Assembly (NCBI GenBank): GCA_030345135.1
Contig: CP128386.1
Span: 961,129-1,025,128, forward strand
Source: Chitinophagaceae bacterium DXS
Lineage (GTDB): Bacteria > Bacteroidota > Bacteroidia > Chitinophagales > Chitinophagaceae
Direction of reading: 5' to 3'
Length of the DNA stretch: 64,000 nucleotides
In this document: piece by piece, positions 52,954 through 62,657 of the stretch
Layout of the letters: the number at the start of each line of letters is the position of its first letter
Numbering within the stretch: position 1 is the first letter of the stretch
Notes under the pieces: model-generated
Database searches by the model: none
Seen by the model: only the letters and a program-made list of their open reading frames with translations
Told to the model about the DNA's origin: nothing
Translations under genes and position numbers: made by a program

Positions 52954-55900
52954 ATGAAAAAAATGCTACTAATCGTGCTTTGTCTGTGTGTGGCAAAGTG
53001 CTGGGCGCAAAGCCGCTCAATTTCCGGTAAAGTTGTAGACTCACTGGACAACCCTATCGCAAAAGCCTCCATTGCTATTAAAGGAAGCAGGGGAGGAACT
53101 TACTCAAACGAAGATGGATCATTTACACTAACGGTGCCCGGTACTGCGAAGGCGCTGGTAGTAACGGCTGTTGGGTTTGTGGAGAATGAAGTGCGGATCG
53201 GGTCTGGTAATACTCTACAAGTCGTAATGAAGCGAATTGATCACCGGTTAGAAGACATTGTTGTCGTTGCATACGGAACAGCGAGGAAAAGCACTTACAC
53301 AGGCTCAGCGGTTCAGATAAACGCAGACAAGATAGCTTCGCGGCCCCTCACAAATGTAATAAAGGCCCTGGATGGCCTCGCGCCTGGTGTTCAGGCAAGT
53401 TCAGGAACCGGTCAGCCAGGAGAAGCGCCTTCGATAAGAATCCGCGGATTCGGATCTGTAAATGCATCTAATGCTCCACTATATGTCGTAGATGGTGTTC
53501 CATACATGGAAGGATTGCAGAATTTAAACTCGGATGATATTGAAAGTATCTCGGTTTTAAAAGATGCTGCTTCCACAGCTATGTACGGAAGTAAGGCCGC
53601 CAATGGAGTAATTATTATTACTACAAAAAGAGGTAGAAAAGATCAGAATAAACTTCAGATACGCGTTGTTCAGGGCGTAAGCGAACGCAGTATTCCGGAG
53701 TATAACAGGGTTGCTGCGGGAAGTTATTACCCGTTGATGTGGGAAGCACTGCGAAACAATTATATTTCAACAGGTAGTACGACGGATAATGCTAATCAAA
53801 AAGCCACCAATAACATTAAAAATTATCTATACTATAATCCTTTTAATGTTCCTGATAATGAAATTGTGGGTGTTGATGGAAAGCTTAATTCGAATGCCAG
53901 CCTTATATATGCTAATGATCTGGATTGGTATAGTCCCATTTTGCGTACCGGAAACCGGGGAGACTATGGAATAAGCTACAGTGGCGGCACAGACAAAAAC
54001 GATTACTTTGTTTCATTAGGCTATTTAAAGGACAATGGATATCTCAAAAAAACTGATTACGAACGGGTAACTGGTCGCATTAGTGCCAATTCGCAAATAC
54101 GATCGTGGCTAAAGACAGGTCTTAATATTTCAGGAACAATAAGTAAATCTAATTACGCGGCGACTGCAGATAATAGCACTGGATATTCGAATCCTTTTTT
54201 CTTTAGCAGGAATATAGGGCCCATATATCCCGTATATGTTCATGATATGAAAACTGGTGACTTTGTCCTTGACGAAAGTGGCAATAGAATCTTTGATTTT
54301 GGTAATAACAATGCGGAAATAGCAGGTTATCCGGCGCAACGACCTTCCGGAGCAAGCCCCGGACGTCACATAGTAGCAGAGACTCAATGGAATAATCAGT
54401 TATACAAGTCCAACACGCTGAGCGGCAGAACCTATATGGAAATACCTTTCTTGCGGGATTTTAAGTTCACCACGAATCTCAGTGCTGATGTAACATCCTA
54501 TAATAGTTCGTTTGCAGAAAACAGATTTGTAGGAGACGGCGCGCCTGCAGGCAGATTACAAAAAAGAAACTATTCAAGCACTTCAATTAACTTTAACCAG
54601 CTTCTACGCTATTCAAAATCTTTTCATGGACACGCTATAGAAGCGCTTGTCGGTCACGAAAGTTACAAGTATCTATTCAGTAATACGTCGGGGCTTAAAC
54701 AAAGCATTGGCGTAGATGGAAACGACGAGTTCATTAACTATTCAACCATTAACAGTCTTACGTCTTATTCCAACGAATACCATACCGAGGGTTATTTGGC
54801 GCGGGTGGATTATAGTTATCGTAGTAAGTACTTCGGGTCGGCATCGTTTCGAAAAGATGGCTCATCTGTTTTTTATAAACCATGGGGTTCGTTTTGGTCC
54901 CTCGGCGCAGGCTGGAGAATGGACCAAGAGGATTTTTTAAAAAGCGTTAAATGGGTTAATCTATTAAAGCTTAGAGCTTCATACGGCGAAACGGGTAACG
55001 ACTTTATTTTAAATAGTGATGGGTCTCGAAATTACTACGCTTATCAGGAGCTGTCAGAGCTTGGAGTAAATAATGGAAACAATTTTGGCATTCTAAAGAC
55101 GTCGAAAGAAAATAAGGACCTAACATGGGAGAACAACAAGAGCTTTGACCTAGGGGTTGAATTTAGTGTTTTTGAAAACAGGTTTAATGGTTCAGTTGAA
55201 TTTTTTAATCGTCAGAGCGATAATTTATTGTTTGCTGTGCGTCTGCCGTTGTCTGGCGGATTGATATCTGAATATCAGAACGTGGGAACGATGAAGAACT
55301 ACGGAGTAGAAGCTCAGTTAAACGGTGTTGTCATTCAAAATAAGGACTTTAAATGGAGTCTTGGCGCTAACGTGACGTTCCTTAAAAACACCATAACAAA
55401 ACTTAATGAAGATTCTCGCAAGAACGGTATAATCAATGGCACCAAAAAGCTTTTAGAAGGCCACTCCCTGTATGATTATTGGCTAAGAAGTTGGTATGGA
55501 GTGGATGTTGACAATGGTGATGCCTTATGGAAGATGGATCCAGCAGCCAATTTCAATAGTGCGGATTGCAAAATTATAAAAGGGGATACAGTTACATCTA
55601 ATTACAATAAAGCGTTGTATGAATACAATGGGTCTGCAATTCCCAAATTTTATGGAGGAATAACGAGCTCTTTTAACTACAAAAACTTTGATCTTGCCAT
55701 TTTGCTCACGTATCAGGTAGGCGGAAAAGTCTATGACGGCAATTACTCCCAGCTAATGCACTCCGGTAATTTTGGAACTGCCTGGGCTTCAGAGATAAAC
55801 GGACGCTGGCAAAAGTCTGGCGATATCACAAATATACCAAGGCTTGACTATAGCAAGAGATCGGTTTATGATGTCCAAAGTAGCAGATGGTTGGTTGACG

Positions 55901-56124
55901 GATCTTACCTGAATGTTAAATCAATTTCACTTGGCTATACACTTCCACAAAGGCTTTTAGGAAAGGCCGAAATCTCGTCGCTTCGCGCGTTCGTCAGCGC
56001 AGAAAACATTTGGATGTTTACTGCGCATAAAGGGATGAATCCACAGCAAGCATTTACCGGCGTAGCAAGTAATGATTACATACCAGCCCGCATGCTGCAA
56101 GTTGGGCTTAATGTTAACTTTTAA
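52954..56124 (+). CDS. SusC/RagA-type TonB-linked outer-membrane transporter
   Basis: A 1056-residue protein: signal peptide (LCLCVAKCWAQ), carboxypeptidase-regulatory domain (ISGKVVDSLDNPIAKASIAI), plug with the IRIRGFGSVNASNAPLYVVDG signature and the end NGVIIITTKRGRK, then the barrel, ending MLQVGLNVNF with the usual terminal phenylalanine. First gene of a susC-susD pair of the RagAB type. No enzyme, sigma factor or regulator gene adjoins, so the ligand cannot be read from context. Confidence 0.95.
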   Translation: MKKMLLIVLCLCVAKCWAQSRSISGKVVDSLDNPIAKASIAIKGSRGGTYSNEDGSFTLTVPGTAKALVVTAVGFVENEVRIGSGNTLQVVMKRIDHRLEDIVVVAYGTARKSTYTGSAVQINADKIASRPLTNVIKALDGLAPGVQASSGTGQPGEAPSIRIRGFGSVNASNAPLYVVDGVPYMEGLQNLNSDDIESISVLKDAASTAMYGSKAANGVIIITTKRGRKDQNKLQIRVVQGVSERSIPEYNRVAAGSYYPLMWEALRNNYISTGSTTDNANQKATNNIKNYLYYNPFNVPDNEIVGVDGKLNSNASLIYANDLDWYSPILRTGNRGDYGISYSGGTDKNDYFVSLGYLKDNGYLKKTDYERVTGRISANSQIRSWLKTGLNISGTISKSNYAATADNSTGYSNPFFFSRNIGPIYPVYVHDMKTGDFVLDESGNRIFDFGNNNAEIAGYPAQRPSGASPGRHIVAETQWNNQLYKSNTLSGRTYMEIPFLRDFKFTTNLSADVTSYNSSFAENRFVGDGAPAGRLQKRNYSSTSINFNQLLRYSKSFHGHAIEALVGHESYKYLFSNTSGLKQSIGVDGNDEFINYSTINSLTSYSNEYHTEGYLARVDYSYRSKYFGSASFRKDGSSVFYKPWGSFWSLGAGWRMDQEDFLKSVKWVNLLKLRASYGETGNDFILNSDGSRNYYAYQELSELGVNNGNNFGILKTSKENKDLTWENNKSFDLGVEFSVFENRFNGSVEFFNRQSDNLLFAVRLPLSGGLISEYQNVGTMKNYGVEAQLNGVVIQNKDFKWSLGANVTFLKNTITKLNEDSRKNGIINGTKKLLEGHSLYDYWLRSWYGVDVDNGDALWKMDPAANFNSADCKIIKGDTVTSNYNKALYEYNGSAIPKFYGGITSSFNYKNFDLAILLTYQVGGKVYDGNYSQLMHSGNFGTAWASEINGRWQKSGDITNIPRLDYSKRSVYDVQSSRWLVDGSYLNVKSISLGYTLPQRLLGKAEISSLRAFVSAENIWMFTAHKGMNPQQAFTGVASNDYIPARMLQVGLNVNF

Positions 56125-56141
56125 TTATTACAGATTTTTAA

Positions 56142-57644
56142 ATGAACTATATGCGACTAAGACATTTCCTTACAGGATTAATTTTGGGTTTGCTAACAAT
56201 TTCCTGTAAAAAAGATTTTTTAAAAACAGCGCCGACAGATGCCACAAACGCCAATCAGGCATATGCAACAACTAAAGGTTGTTATACAGCTTTGGAAGGG
56301 ATAAATCGACTGATGTATATGCAATCGGACTATAATGGTACATATAATATGGACCAATGTGGCCAGCAGTCAACAAATATTCGAATGGATATGATGGGCG
56401 CAGATAACGTGTCTTCGGGGTCAGGAAATGGATGGTATAATGAATCCTACGATTGGACCGGTCATAGAAGTGCAACCGGCAGAGAAACACGATATCTCTA
56501 TTATTATTATTACCGGATCATCCGAAACGCAAATGGATTAATAGAAAATACAGGCAACGCCACAGGTAGTGAGGGAGAGCGTAAGTCAATTAAAGGCCAA
56601 GCATATGTATATCGTGCATGGTCACATTTTATGCTTGTGCAACTGTTCGCCCAGCGGTACGATGCAGCCAAAAGCAACGATCAGCCGGGAGTAGTATATC
56701 AAACTTTTTCTCAGGATTTTTCGCCCAAGCCACGAGCAACCGTTGAGAATGTTTATAAACAGATTAATGGCGATCTTGATTCTGCTATAAGCTTGCTATC
56801 ACCGAACGTTCCTGTTAGAGATGACGTTTCGAATATTGACTTGAGCGTGGCAAAGGGAATAAAGGCTAGAGTAGCGTTGGTAATGCAAGACTGGAATAAT
56901 GCTGTTAAATATGCTTCCGAAGCATGCGTTGGCTATTCCCTAATGACGAATGCTCAATATTTGTCCGGATTTAATGATTTCACAAATCCGGAATGGATGT
57001 GGGGGAGTCGGGTCATAAGTGATCAGAATAACTACTTCTATTCATTCTTTGCATTTATGAGCCCAAATTTCAATTCAACTTTTATCAGGACCAATACTCG
57101 CCTCATTAATTCCTCCTTGTATAAAATGATACCAGCGACAGATATTCGAGCTAAATGCTGGGACCCGTCTGGAGAGTACACATTGACGCAGCCTCCAAAG
57201 AAGAAGCTGCCATATGTTACAAAAAAATTTCTGGCTCAAGACGCTGGCAGTAGTTTGGGCGATCTTGTCTACATGCGGTCAGCTGAAATGTATCTCATTC
57301 AGGCCGAGGCAAAAGCGCGCATGAATGATGATGAAGGCGCCAAAAATGTATTGGAAATTCTTCTGAAAAACAGGAATCCGAGTGGGTATCAAAGGCCAAC
57401 AGAGATTGGGAATGCCTTGGTTCAATATGTTCTTGCGCAGCGCAGAATAGAACTTTGGGGAGAAGGATTTGCTTTCCTTGATTTGAAACGTTGTAATCTT
57501 GCACTGAACAGAACCAGCGCCAATCACGACGCTGCACTATGTAGGATTTTGCAAATGCCATCGGGCGACAAGCAGTGGCAATTTCTCATTCCTCAGGATG
57601 AGATTAATGCCACAGGAGGAATCGTCACGCAAAATGAACTTTAA
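56142..57644 (+). CDS. SusD/RagB-type nutrient-binding outer-membrane lipoprotein
   Basis: A 500-residue lipoprotein (lipobox LLTISCKKDFLKTAPTDAT). RagB/SusD patterns: IKGQAYVYRAWSHFMLVQLF near residue 150 (SusD signature), VKYASEACVGYSL, and the terminal LVYMRSAEMYLIQAEAKARM and RRIELWGEGFAFLDLKR. Binds ligand for the SusC transporter whose gene ends 17 bp upstream. A hairpin terminator follows after 12 bp. Confidence 0.93.
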   Translation: MNYMRLRHFLTGLILGLLTISCKKDFLKTAPTDATNANQAYATTKGCYTALEGINRLMYMQSDYNGTYNMDQCGQQSTNIRMDMMGADNVSSGSGNGWYNESYDWTGHRSATGRETRYLYYYYYRIIRNANGLIENTGNATGSEGERKSIKGQAYVYRAWSHFMLVQLFAQRYDAAKSNDQPGVVYQTFSQDFSPKPRATVENVYKQINGDLDSAISLLSPNVPVRDDVSNIDLSVAKGIKARVALVMQDWNNAVKYASEACVGYSLMTNAQYLSGFNDFTNPEWMWGSRVISDQNNYFYSFFAFMSPNFNSTFIRTNTRLINSSLYKMIPATDIRAKCWDPSGEYTLTQPPKKKLPYVTKKFLAQDAGSSLGDLVYMRSAEMYLIQAEAKARMNDDEGAKNVLEILLKNRNPSGYQRPTEIGNALVQYVLAQRRIELWGEGFAFLDLKRCNLALNRTSANHDAALCRILQMPSGDKQWQFLIPQDEINATGGIVTQNEL

Positions 57645-57656
57645 TTTCACACGGAG

Positions 57657-57684
57657 AAAAAAAGACTGGTTCGCCAGTCTTTTT
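57657..57684 (+). terminator. Terminator after the second susD
   Basis: AAAGACTGG and CCAGTCTTT pair around TTCG with A- and T-runs. Confidence 0.88.
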
Positions 57685-58016
57685 AGTTTAAATGATTGTT
57701 TAGTTTAATATTATCTATCATAGTTATTTAGGTCATTGAGAACATAATCGGATAGTTTATCAATTTTTCCGCACATTATTTGGACCATATCCTTTAAATA
57801 ATATCATTTCATCGAGCCAAATTCATTAGGTCAACAGTGTTGGGTTTGAGTTCAACACATATTTGTATTTATATAATTTATCAGTCTTTTTCATTAAAAT
57901 AACATTATAAATAAAAATATCCATCTTTGCTTTTTGTTCAATTTATACAAAAGTGTTAATTTCAATTCTAGATATTATATTTAATATTTTATAATCTTTC
58001 TGAAAAAACACTTAAC
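57685..58016. other. Intergenic region upstream of amt
   Basis: About 330 bp, very AT-rich, with no gene. Contains the amt promoter by position, but no clean TAnnTTTG element was found. Confidence 0.4.
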
Positions 58017-59429
58017 ATGAGCAGACTCACCACCAAACAAGTACTCCCATTTTTAATCCTGGCAGCTGTTGCATTGGCTGCTATTTTTATTCCCTCCCAA
58101 ACCCTGTTCGACGGTAGCAAAGTTTACAACAGTGCTGATATAGCCTGGATCATTGTAGCTACCGCGCTGGTGTTTTTGATGACACCTGGTCTGGCATTTT
58201 TCTATGGTGGTATGGTTCACCGCAAAAACGTGATCTCAACCATGATCAAAAGCGTGGTTGCAGCAGGTATCGTTAGCGTACTTTGGGTTGTTGTTGGCTT
58301 TAGCCTTTGTTTTGGTAAATCCATTGGCGGATTTATCGGCGATCCTACAACATTCCTGTTCTTTAAAAATGTTGCTTCCGGTGCTCCATGGAGCCTCGCC
58401 CCAACTATTCCGCTAACGCTGTTTGCTTTGTTTCAGCTGATGTTTGCTATCATCACTCCGGGCCTGGTTGTAGGTGCCGTTGCTGAAAGGATCCGTTTTA
58501 CTTCTTATGCATTATTTATAGCGCTGTTCAGCTTGCTGGTATATGCGCCAATAGCACACTGGACATGGCATCCTGATGGCTTCCTGTTCAAAATGGGCGT
58601 ATTAGACTTTGCGGGTGGTACAGTAGTACATATTTCTGCAGGTTGTGCTGCTCTTGCCGGTGCAATGGTATTGAAAAGAAGAAAAGCGCACCTTGAGCAC
58701 AAAGAAATTCCGCCAGCTAACGTTCCTTATGTACTTATCGGAACCGGTTTGCTTTGGTTCGGTTGGTTTGGTTTCAATGCCGGATCTGCATTAGGTGCAA
58801 ACTCTTTGTCTGTTGCGGCTTTTGCTACAACTAATACTGCTGCTGCTGCTGCTGGTTTGTCCTGGATGTTCTTCGACATTATGAAAGGTAAAAAACCTTC
58901 AGTATTAGGTTTCTGTATTGGAGCGGTTGTTGGTCTTGTGGCTATCACTCCTGCTGCTGGTTTCGTAGCAATTCCTCAAAGTATTTTCATTGGCGTTCTG
59001 GCTGCCATCATTTCCAACGTCGCTGTTTACTACAAACAAAAATCAACTTTGGATGATACGTTGGATGTGTTCCCCTGCCACGGTATCGGCGGTATGGTAG
59101 GTATGTTAATGACAGGTATTTTCGCTACAAAAACAGTGAATAGCGCCGGTGCCGACGGCCTTTTTTACGGAAATGCAGCTTTCTTCCTTACTCAGTTAAA
59201 AGCATTGGCAATAGTTGTTGCATACAGCTTTACGGTATCATTCGCCATCTTCAAATTCATCAATTTTATCCTTCCATTGCGTGTAAGCGAGGCGGATGAA
59301 GAAGTTGGTCTGGACGAATCTCAACACAACGAAAAATATCTTCAGGGTACTCTACTGGTACACACTACAAGTACCGAGAATGGTTTATTGACTGAAGAAG
59401 AAAAAGAAAAGGTACAGCTTGCTTTATAA
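58017..59429 (+). CDS. amt: Ammonium transporter (Amt/MEP/Rh)
   Basis: A 470-residue polytopic inner-membrane protein. It has the Amt signatures FYGGMVHRKNVISTMIKSVV near residue 63, FDFAGG-like LDFAGGTVVHISAGCAALAG with the first pore histidine near residue 208, WFGWFGFNAGSALG, and CHGIGGMVGMLMTG with the second pore histidine near residue 350. The C-terminal cytosolic tail is acidic. It moves ammonium into the cell, which suits the gltBD genes 6 kb upstream. The PII (glnK) gene often found next to amt is absent here. Confidence 0.96.
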   Translation: MSRLTTKQVLPFLILAAVALAAIFIPSQTLFDGSKVYNSADIAWIIVATALVFLMTPGLAFFYGGMVHRKNVISTMIKSVVAAGIVSVLWVVVGFSLCFGKSIGGFIGDPTTFLFFKNVASGAPWSLAPTIPLTLFALFQLMFAIITPGLVVGAVAERIRFTSYALFIALFSLLVYAPIAHWTWHPDGFLFKMGVLDFAGGTVVHISAGCAALAGAMVLKRRKAHLEHKEIPPANVPYVLIGTGLLWFGWFGFNAGSALGANSLSVAAFATTNTAAAAAGLSWMFFDIMKGKKPSVLGFCIGAVVGLVAITPAAGFVAIPQSIFIGVLAAIISNVAVYYKQKSTLDDTLDVFPCHGIGGMVGMLMTGIFATKTVNSAGADGLFYGNAAFFLTQLKALAIVVAYSFTVSFAIFKFINFILPLRVSEADEEVGLDESQHNEKYLQGTLLVHTTSTENGLLTEEEKEKVQLAL

Positions 59430-59498
59430 GATTTGAACTTCTGGACAAAGTTCAAAAAAGCGCTATACCTTCTCATTTAACACTTAAAACTTACTGCA

Positions 59499-60584
59499 AT
59501 GTTACAAAAAATTTTGACTACGGGCGTAGCTGTGGCCACATGTGCCCTGTCTTACGCCCAGGACACGGATTCTACGAAAGAAAAATCGTCGGCCTTTAAG
59601 TTATCCGGATCCGCAGACGTGTATTACAGGTATAATTTTTCAAAACCTAAAGACGCTCCCTATAACAACCTGACCAGCTTTACCAATTCCCAAAACTCCT
59701 TTGAGTTAGGGATGGCTTCGTTAAAAGCGGAACATACAATTGGTAAAGTTGGAATGGTTGCAGATCTTGGCTTTGGCAAAAGAGCGGAAGACTTTTCGTA
59801 TAACGACGCCAAATCAACACTAGCCATCAAACAATTGTATTTAACTTATTCTCCATCGGCAGCGTTGAAGTTTACTGCCGGTAGCTGGGCAACACATATT
59901 GGATACGAATTGGTTGATGCTTATCTCAACAGAAACTATAGCATGAGCTATATGTTCTCTTACGGTCCATTTTTCCATACCGGTGTTAAAGCTGATATCT
60001 CGCTGGGAGGTAAAAGTACTTTAATGGTGGGCGTAGCAAATCCTACCGATTTCAAGAGTGCTTCCACTATGCCCAAGATGATCATTGCGCAATATGCCGT
60101 TGCTACCAAGGATGATAAGTTCAAAGCTTACCTGAACTACCAGGGCGGAAAATACAATGATTCTGCAAAGCTGTACCAGGGCGATGTGGTATTGACTTAC
60201 GCGTTCGGCGACAAATTTAATATGGGTTACAACGGTACCGTACAATCCCGAAATATGAAACAAAACGACAAGTGGGGGTCTTCAAATAGCTGGTGGGGAT
60301 CAGCATTATACCTTAATGCTGACCCAATTAGCTGGTTTGGTCTGACGCTGCGCGGCGAATATTTCAGTGATAAAAATGATGTATTGGGTATTCACGGCGC
60401 AGGTACCACAGGTCTCGGAAATGTTTTTGAAACTACCTTGTCAGCCAACTTTAAAATTGATAACCTGACTATCATTCCAGAATTCAGGTTAGATAATAGT
60501 AAAAACGCTGTATTTGTTAATTCTGCTAATGAACTGAAAAAATCTACCGGAACTTTTATTGTGGCCGCAACCTATCATTTCTAA
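59499..60584 (+). CDS. Outer-membrane beta-barrel protein (putative porin, BBP2-like)
   Basis: A 361-residue protein with a signal peptide (VATCALSYAQDTD). The mature part is built of amphipathic strands (KLSGSADVYYRYNF, FELGMASLKAEHTIGKVGMV, FTAGSWATHIGYELVDAY, ending GTFIVAATYHF with a terminal aromatic residue). It matches the Bacteroidota BBP2-type porin family. It follows amt by 69 bp without a terminator, so it may be co-transcribed. A role in ammonium entry across the outer membrane is inference. Confidence 0.85.
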   Translation: MLQKILTTGVAVATCALSYAQDTDSTKEKSSAFKLSGSADVYYRYNFSKPKDAPYNNLTSFTNSQNSFELGMASLKAEHTIGKVGMVADLGFGKRAEDFSYNDAKSTLAIKQLYLTYSPSAALKFTAGSWATHIGYELVDAYLNRNYSMSYMFSYGPFFHTGVKADISLGGKSTLMVGVANPTDFKSASTMPKMIIAQYAVATKDDKFKAYLNYQGGKYNDSAKLYQGDVVLTYAFGDKFNMGYNGTVQSRNMKQNDKWGSSNSWWGSALYLNADPISWFGLTLRGEYFSDKNDVLGIHGAGTTGLGNVFETTLSANFKIDNLTIIPEFRLDNSKNAVFVNSANELKKSTGTFIVAATYHF

Positions 60585-60812
60585 TAGGGAATCTACTGAC
60601 TAAAAGATATTCCTTGTTTGTATGAGGCTAAATACTACTGCTATTGACCCCGCCATGTGCGGGGTTTATCGCGTGTAGCTGTGAGCTATCAGCTATTAGA
60701 TATGAGGTGTCAGGTATCAGCTATGAAGGTGCGAGGTGTAAGGTATGAGGCCGATCATTCAACTAATAAAGCATTTTCTTATTTTAGGCATGCACATTTT
60801 CAATTTTCAATT
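60585..60812. repeat. Word repeats after the porin gene
   Basis: AGCTGTGAGCTATCAGC, CAGGTATCAGC and GCGAGGTGTAAGG words between about 60675 and 60750. No gene. Confidence 0.6.
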
Positions 60813-61050
60813 CATGTCGTTTAGTTAAGAGTTTGTAGTATTTAACATGCATAAAGTATCACGATCAGATCAATATTCTGGAGACCTCTCCTGTCGTCGA
60901 GGTGACGATGCGGTTCAAGACTTGAACATTATCATGTACTTATTACCAGTGCTGTTGAGATTACTTTTTCTAATAAGCCCGGATCGTCATGTCGACGATA
61001 GGAGACATCTCCCAAAGTTGTCGATGCCCGCTTAACTAAACGACATTGAA
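60811..61050. mobile_element. MITE-like element with CTTAACTAAACGACATTGAA-type termini
   Basis: Inverted ends: CATGTCGTTTAGTTAAG at 60813-60829 and CTTAACTAAACGACATTGAA at 61031-61050, enclosing about 200 bp with an internal inverted repeat (GGAGACCTCTCC near 60881 and GGAGACATCTCC near 61001, with TCGTCGAGG/TCGACGA pairs between them). A 62-codon open frame inside is not a gene. The ends are the same family as those of the element at 36447-36712. No transposase. Confidence 0.7.
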
Positions 61051-61110
61051 TTATCCATTTTCCATTCTCCATTTTATCCGCACATTTGCATATTCGCACA
61101 TTTGCTCATT
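61051..61110. repeat. GCACATTTGCATATTCGC word repeat containing a stop codon
   Basis: TCCATTTTCCATTCTCC and CGCACATTTGCATATTCGC words. The last copy contains the TGA stop of the AlkD-like gene. Confidence 0.7.
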
Positions 61111-61774
61111 TGCCAATTCGCTTCAGCGCCTCGCGCTTGCTAAGGGGAGCTAACGCGTTGTTTTGAACGAATTGCTTCACCCAATCGGGATTTGTTTTTG
61201 AATATTCACGCAATGCCCATCCGATGGCTTTTTGTATGAAGAATTCTTTGGAGTGTTTGCAGTTAAGAATGTATGCTGATAATAAAGCAGTGTCTGTATC
61301 TTTCTTGTAAGCTTTTTGAAACATAATGCTGCTCCGTTGCAGCCACATATTTGGCGATTCGTTCCATTTTTTTATCACAGGTATTTTATTCGGAAAAAGC
61401 TTGAAAAATGGACCGGTCCATTCACTTGCAATAGCATCAACACTGTCCCACCAGCTTTTATGCAAGATGCAGTATTCCATTAGTTTTAGGGATGATGTTG
61501 TCCAGGATTTTTTATGTGCTGCAAAGAATTCGATTGCAAAATATTGATGTTCCCGCTGTGGTTGCATCCACAATTCTTTCACAATTGCTTCTATCTCTTT
61601 AATGTCGGATAGTGGAGTCCGTTTTATGTATGGTTTTGTGATGGATGTTCTGAGTGGCGTTTTTAGTCCGAAAAACTCAAACTGATTTAATAGATAAGCT
61701 TTGGCACCAACGGCATTTTCTGCATTGGCGTTTTCCGCAAAAGCATTGTTAACAGGCAGAATATACTTGTGCAT
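61106..61774 (-). CDS. DNA alkylation repair protein (AlkD-like)
   Basis: A 222-residue all-helical HEAT-like repeat protein. Features: KAYLLNQFEFFGLKTPLR, IEAIVKELWMQPQREHQYFA, KLMEYCILHKSWWDSVDAIA, PNMWLQRSSIMFQKAYKKDT, FIQKAIGWALREYSKTNPDW. It matches the AlkD family of glycosylases for positively charged alkylated bases; the WWDSVD aspartate corresponds to the catalytic residue. The stop codon is supplied by the adjoining repeat array. Confidence 0.9.
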   Translation of the reverse strand: MHKYILPVNNAFAENANAENAVGAKAYLLNQFEFFGLKTPLRTSITKPYIKRTPLSDIKEIEAIVKELWMQPQREHQYFAIEFFAAHKKSWTTSSLKLMEYCILHKSWWDSVDAIASEWTGPFFKLFPNKIPVIKKWNESPNMWLQRSSIMFQKAYKKDTDTALLSAYILNCKHSKEFFIQKAIGWALREYSKTNPDWVKQFVQNNALAPLSKREALKRIGK

Positions 61775-61812
61775 GTATTTATGTCTATTTTAGTGCAACA
61801 AATTGCAATTAA

Positions 61813-62619
61813 ATGGAAGGGCTGATCATTTTTATAATATCCGCTTCAATATTAGCATTTCTGTTGTTCAGGAAAAAGAAAATTGATCTCAGCGACATTA
61901 TGTTGCCGGCTGATTACAAAAATATACTAGAGCGATATGTAGCTTATTATCGTGCGTTGCCTGCAGATAAAAAATTGCTTTTTGAAGAACGGGTGAAGCT
62001 TTTTCTTTCTTATGTAAGAATTCATGGTGTTAAGAATGATGTTACCGATACAGACAGGTTACTGGTAGCGGCAAGTGCTGTTATACCTATTTTCGGATTT
62101 GCGGATTGGCATTACTATAACCTTAAAGATGTGTTGTTGTATAATGATACATTCAATGCAGAAAGTTTTGCGACAGAAGGTGAGGATAGAAATGTGCTCG
62201 GAATGGTAGGCAGCGGAACGATGAGTCAAATGATGATCTTATCCAAGGATGCTTTGTACCAGGGATTTCAGAATACAACAGACAAGAGTAATGCGGCTAT
62301 TCATGAATTTGTTCATCTGATAGATAAAGCAGATGGCAATGCCGATGGTATTCCTGAAGCTTTGATGAGTAATCAATACGTCTTGCCGTGGTTACGTCTG
62401 ATTCATAATGATATTAAGGCAATCATGCAGCATAATTCTGATATCAATCCTTATGGTGCTACAAATGAAGCGGAGTTTTTTGCAGTTGCAGCAGAATATT
62501 TTTTTGAGCAACCAGATCTGTTTCAGCAAAAACATCCGCAGTTATTTGATGCAATGGAAAAAATATTCCGCCAGGAACCCGCAACATCGTCTGGAAAAAA
62601 TAATGTGAAGTCAGGCTAA
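61813..62619 (+). CDS. Zinc-dependent peptidase, MtfA family
   Basis: A 268-residue protein anchored by an N-terminal membrane segment (residues 2-20). It has the MtfA gluzincin motif: AAIHEFVHLIDKADG (HExxH, near residue 164) with a downstream EAEFFAVAAEYFFEQP supplying the third zinc ligand. MtfA of E. coli interacts with the glucose repressor Mlc and has aminopeptidase activity. Whether the Bacteroidota homologue acts alike is unknown. Divergent from the AlkD-like gene. Confidence 0.88.
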   Translation: MEGLIIFIISASILAFLLFRKKKIDLSDIMLPADYKNILERYVAYYRALPADKKLLFEERVKLFLSYVRIHGVKNDVTDTDRLLVAASAVIPIFGFADWHYYNLKDVLLYNDTFNAESFATEGEDRNVLGMVGSGTMSQMMILSKDALYQGFQNTTDKSNAAIHEFVHLIDKADGNADGIPEALMSNQYVLPWLRLIHNDIKAIMQHNSDINPYGATNEAEFFAVAAEYFFEQPDLFQQKHPQLFDAMEKIFRQEPATSSGKNNVKSG

Positions 62620-62657
62620 GATCAATTACAACTAACGATCATAGCCTGACTAAGTAT

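Noticed and set aside
60847-61035. 62-codon frame inside the MITE-like element
   Set aside because: It lies inside an inverted-repeat element and resembles no transposase.
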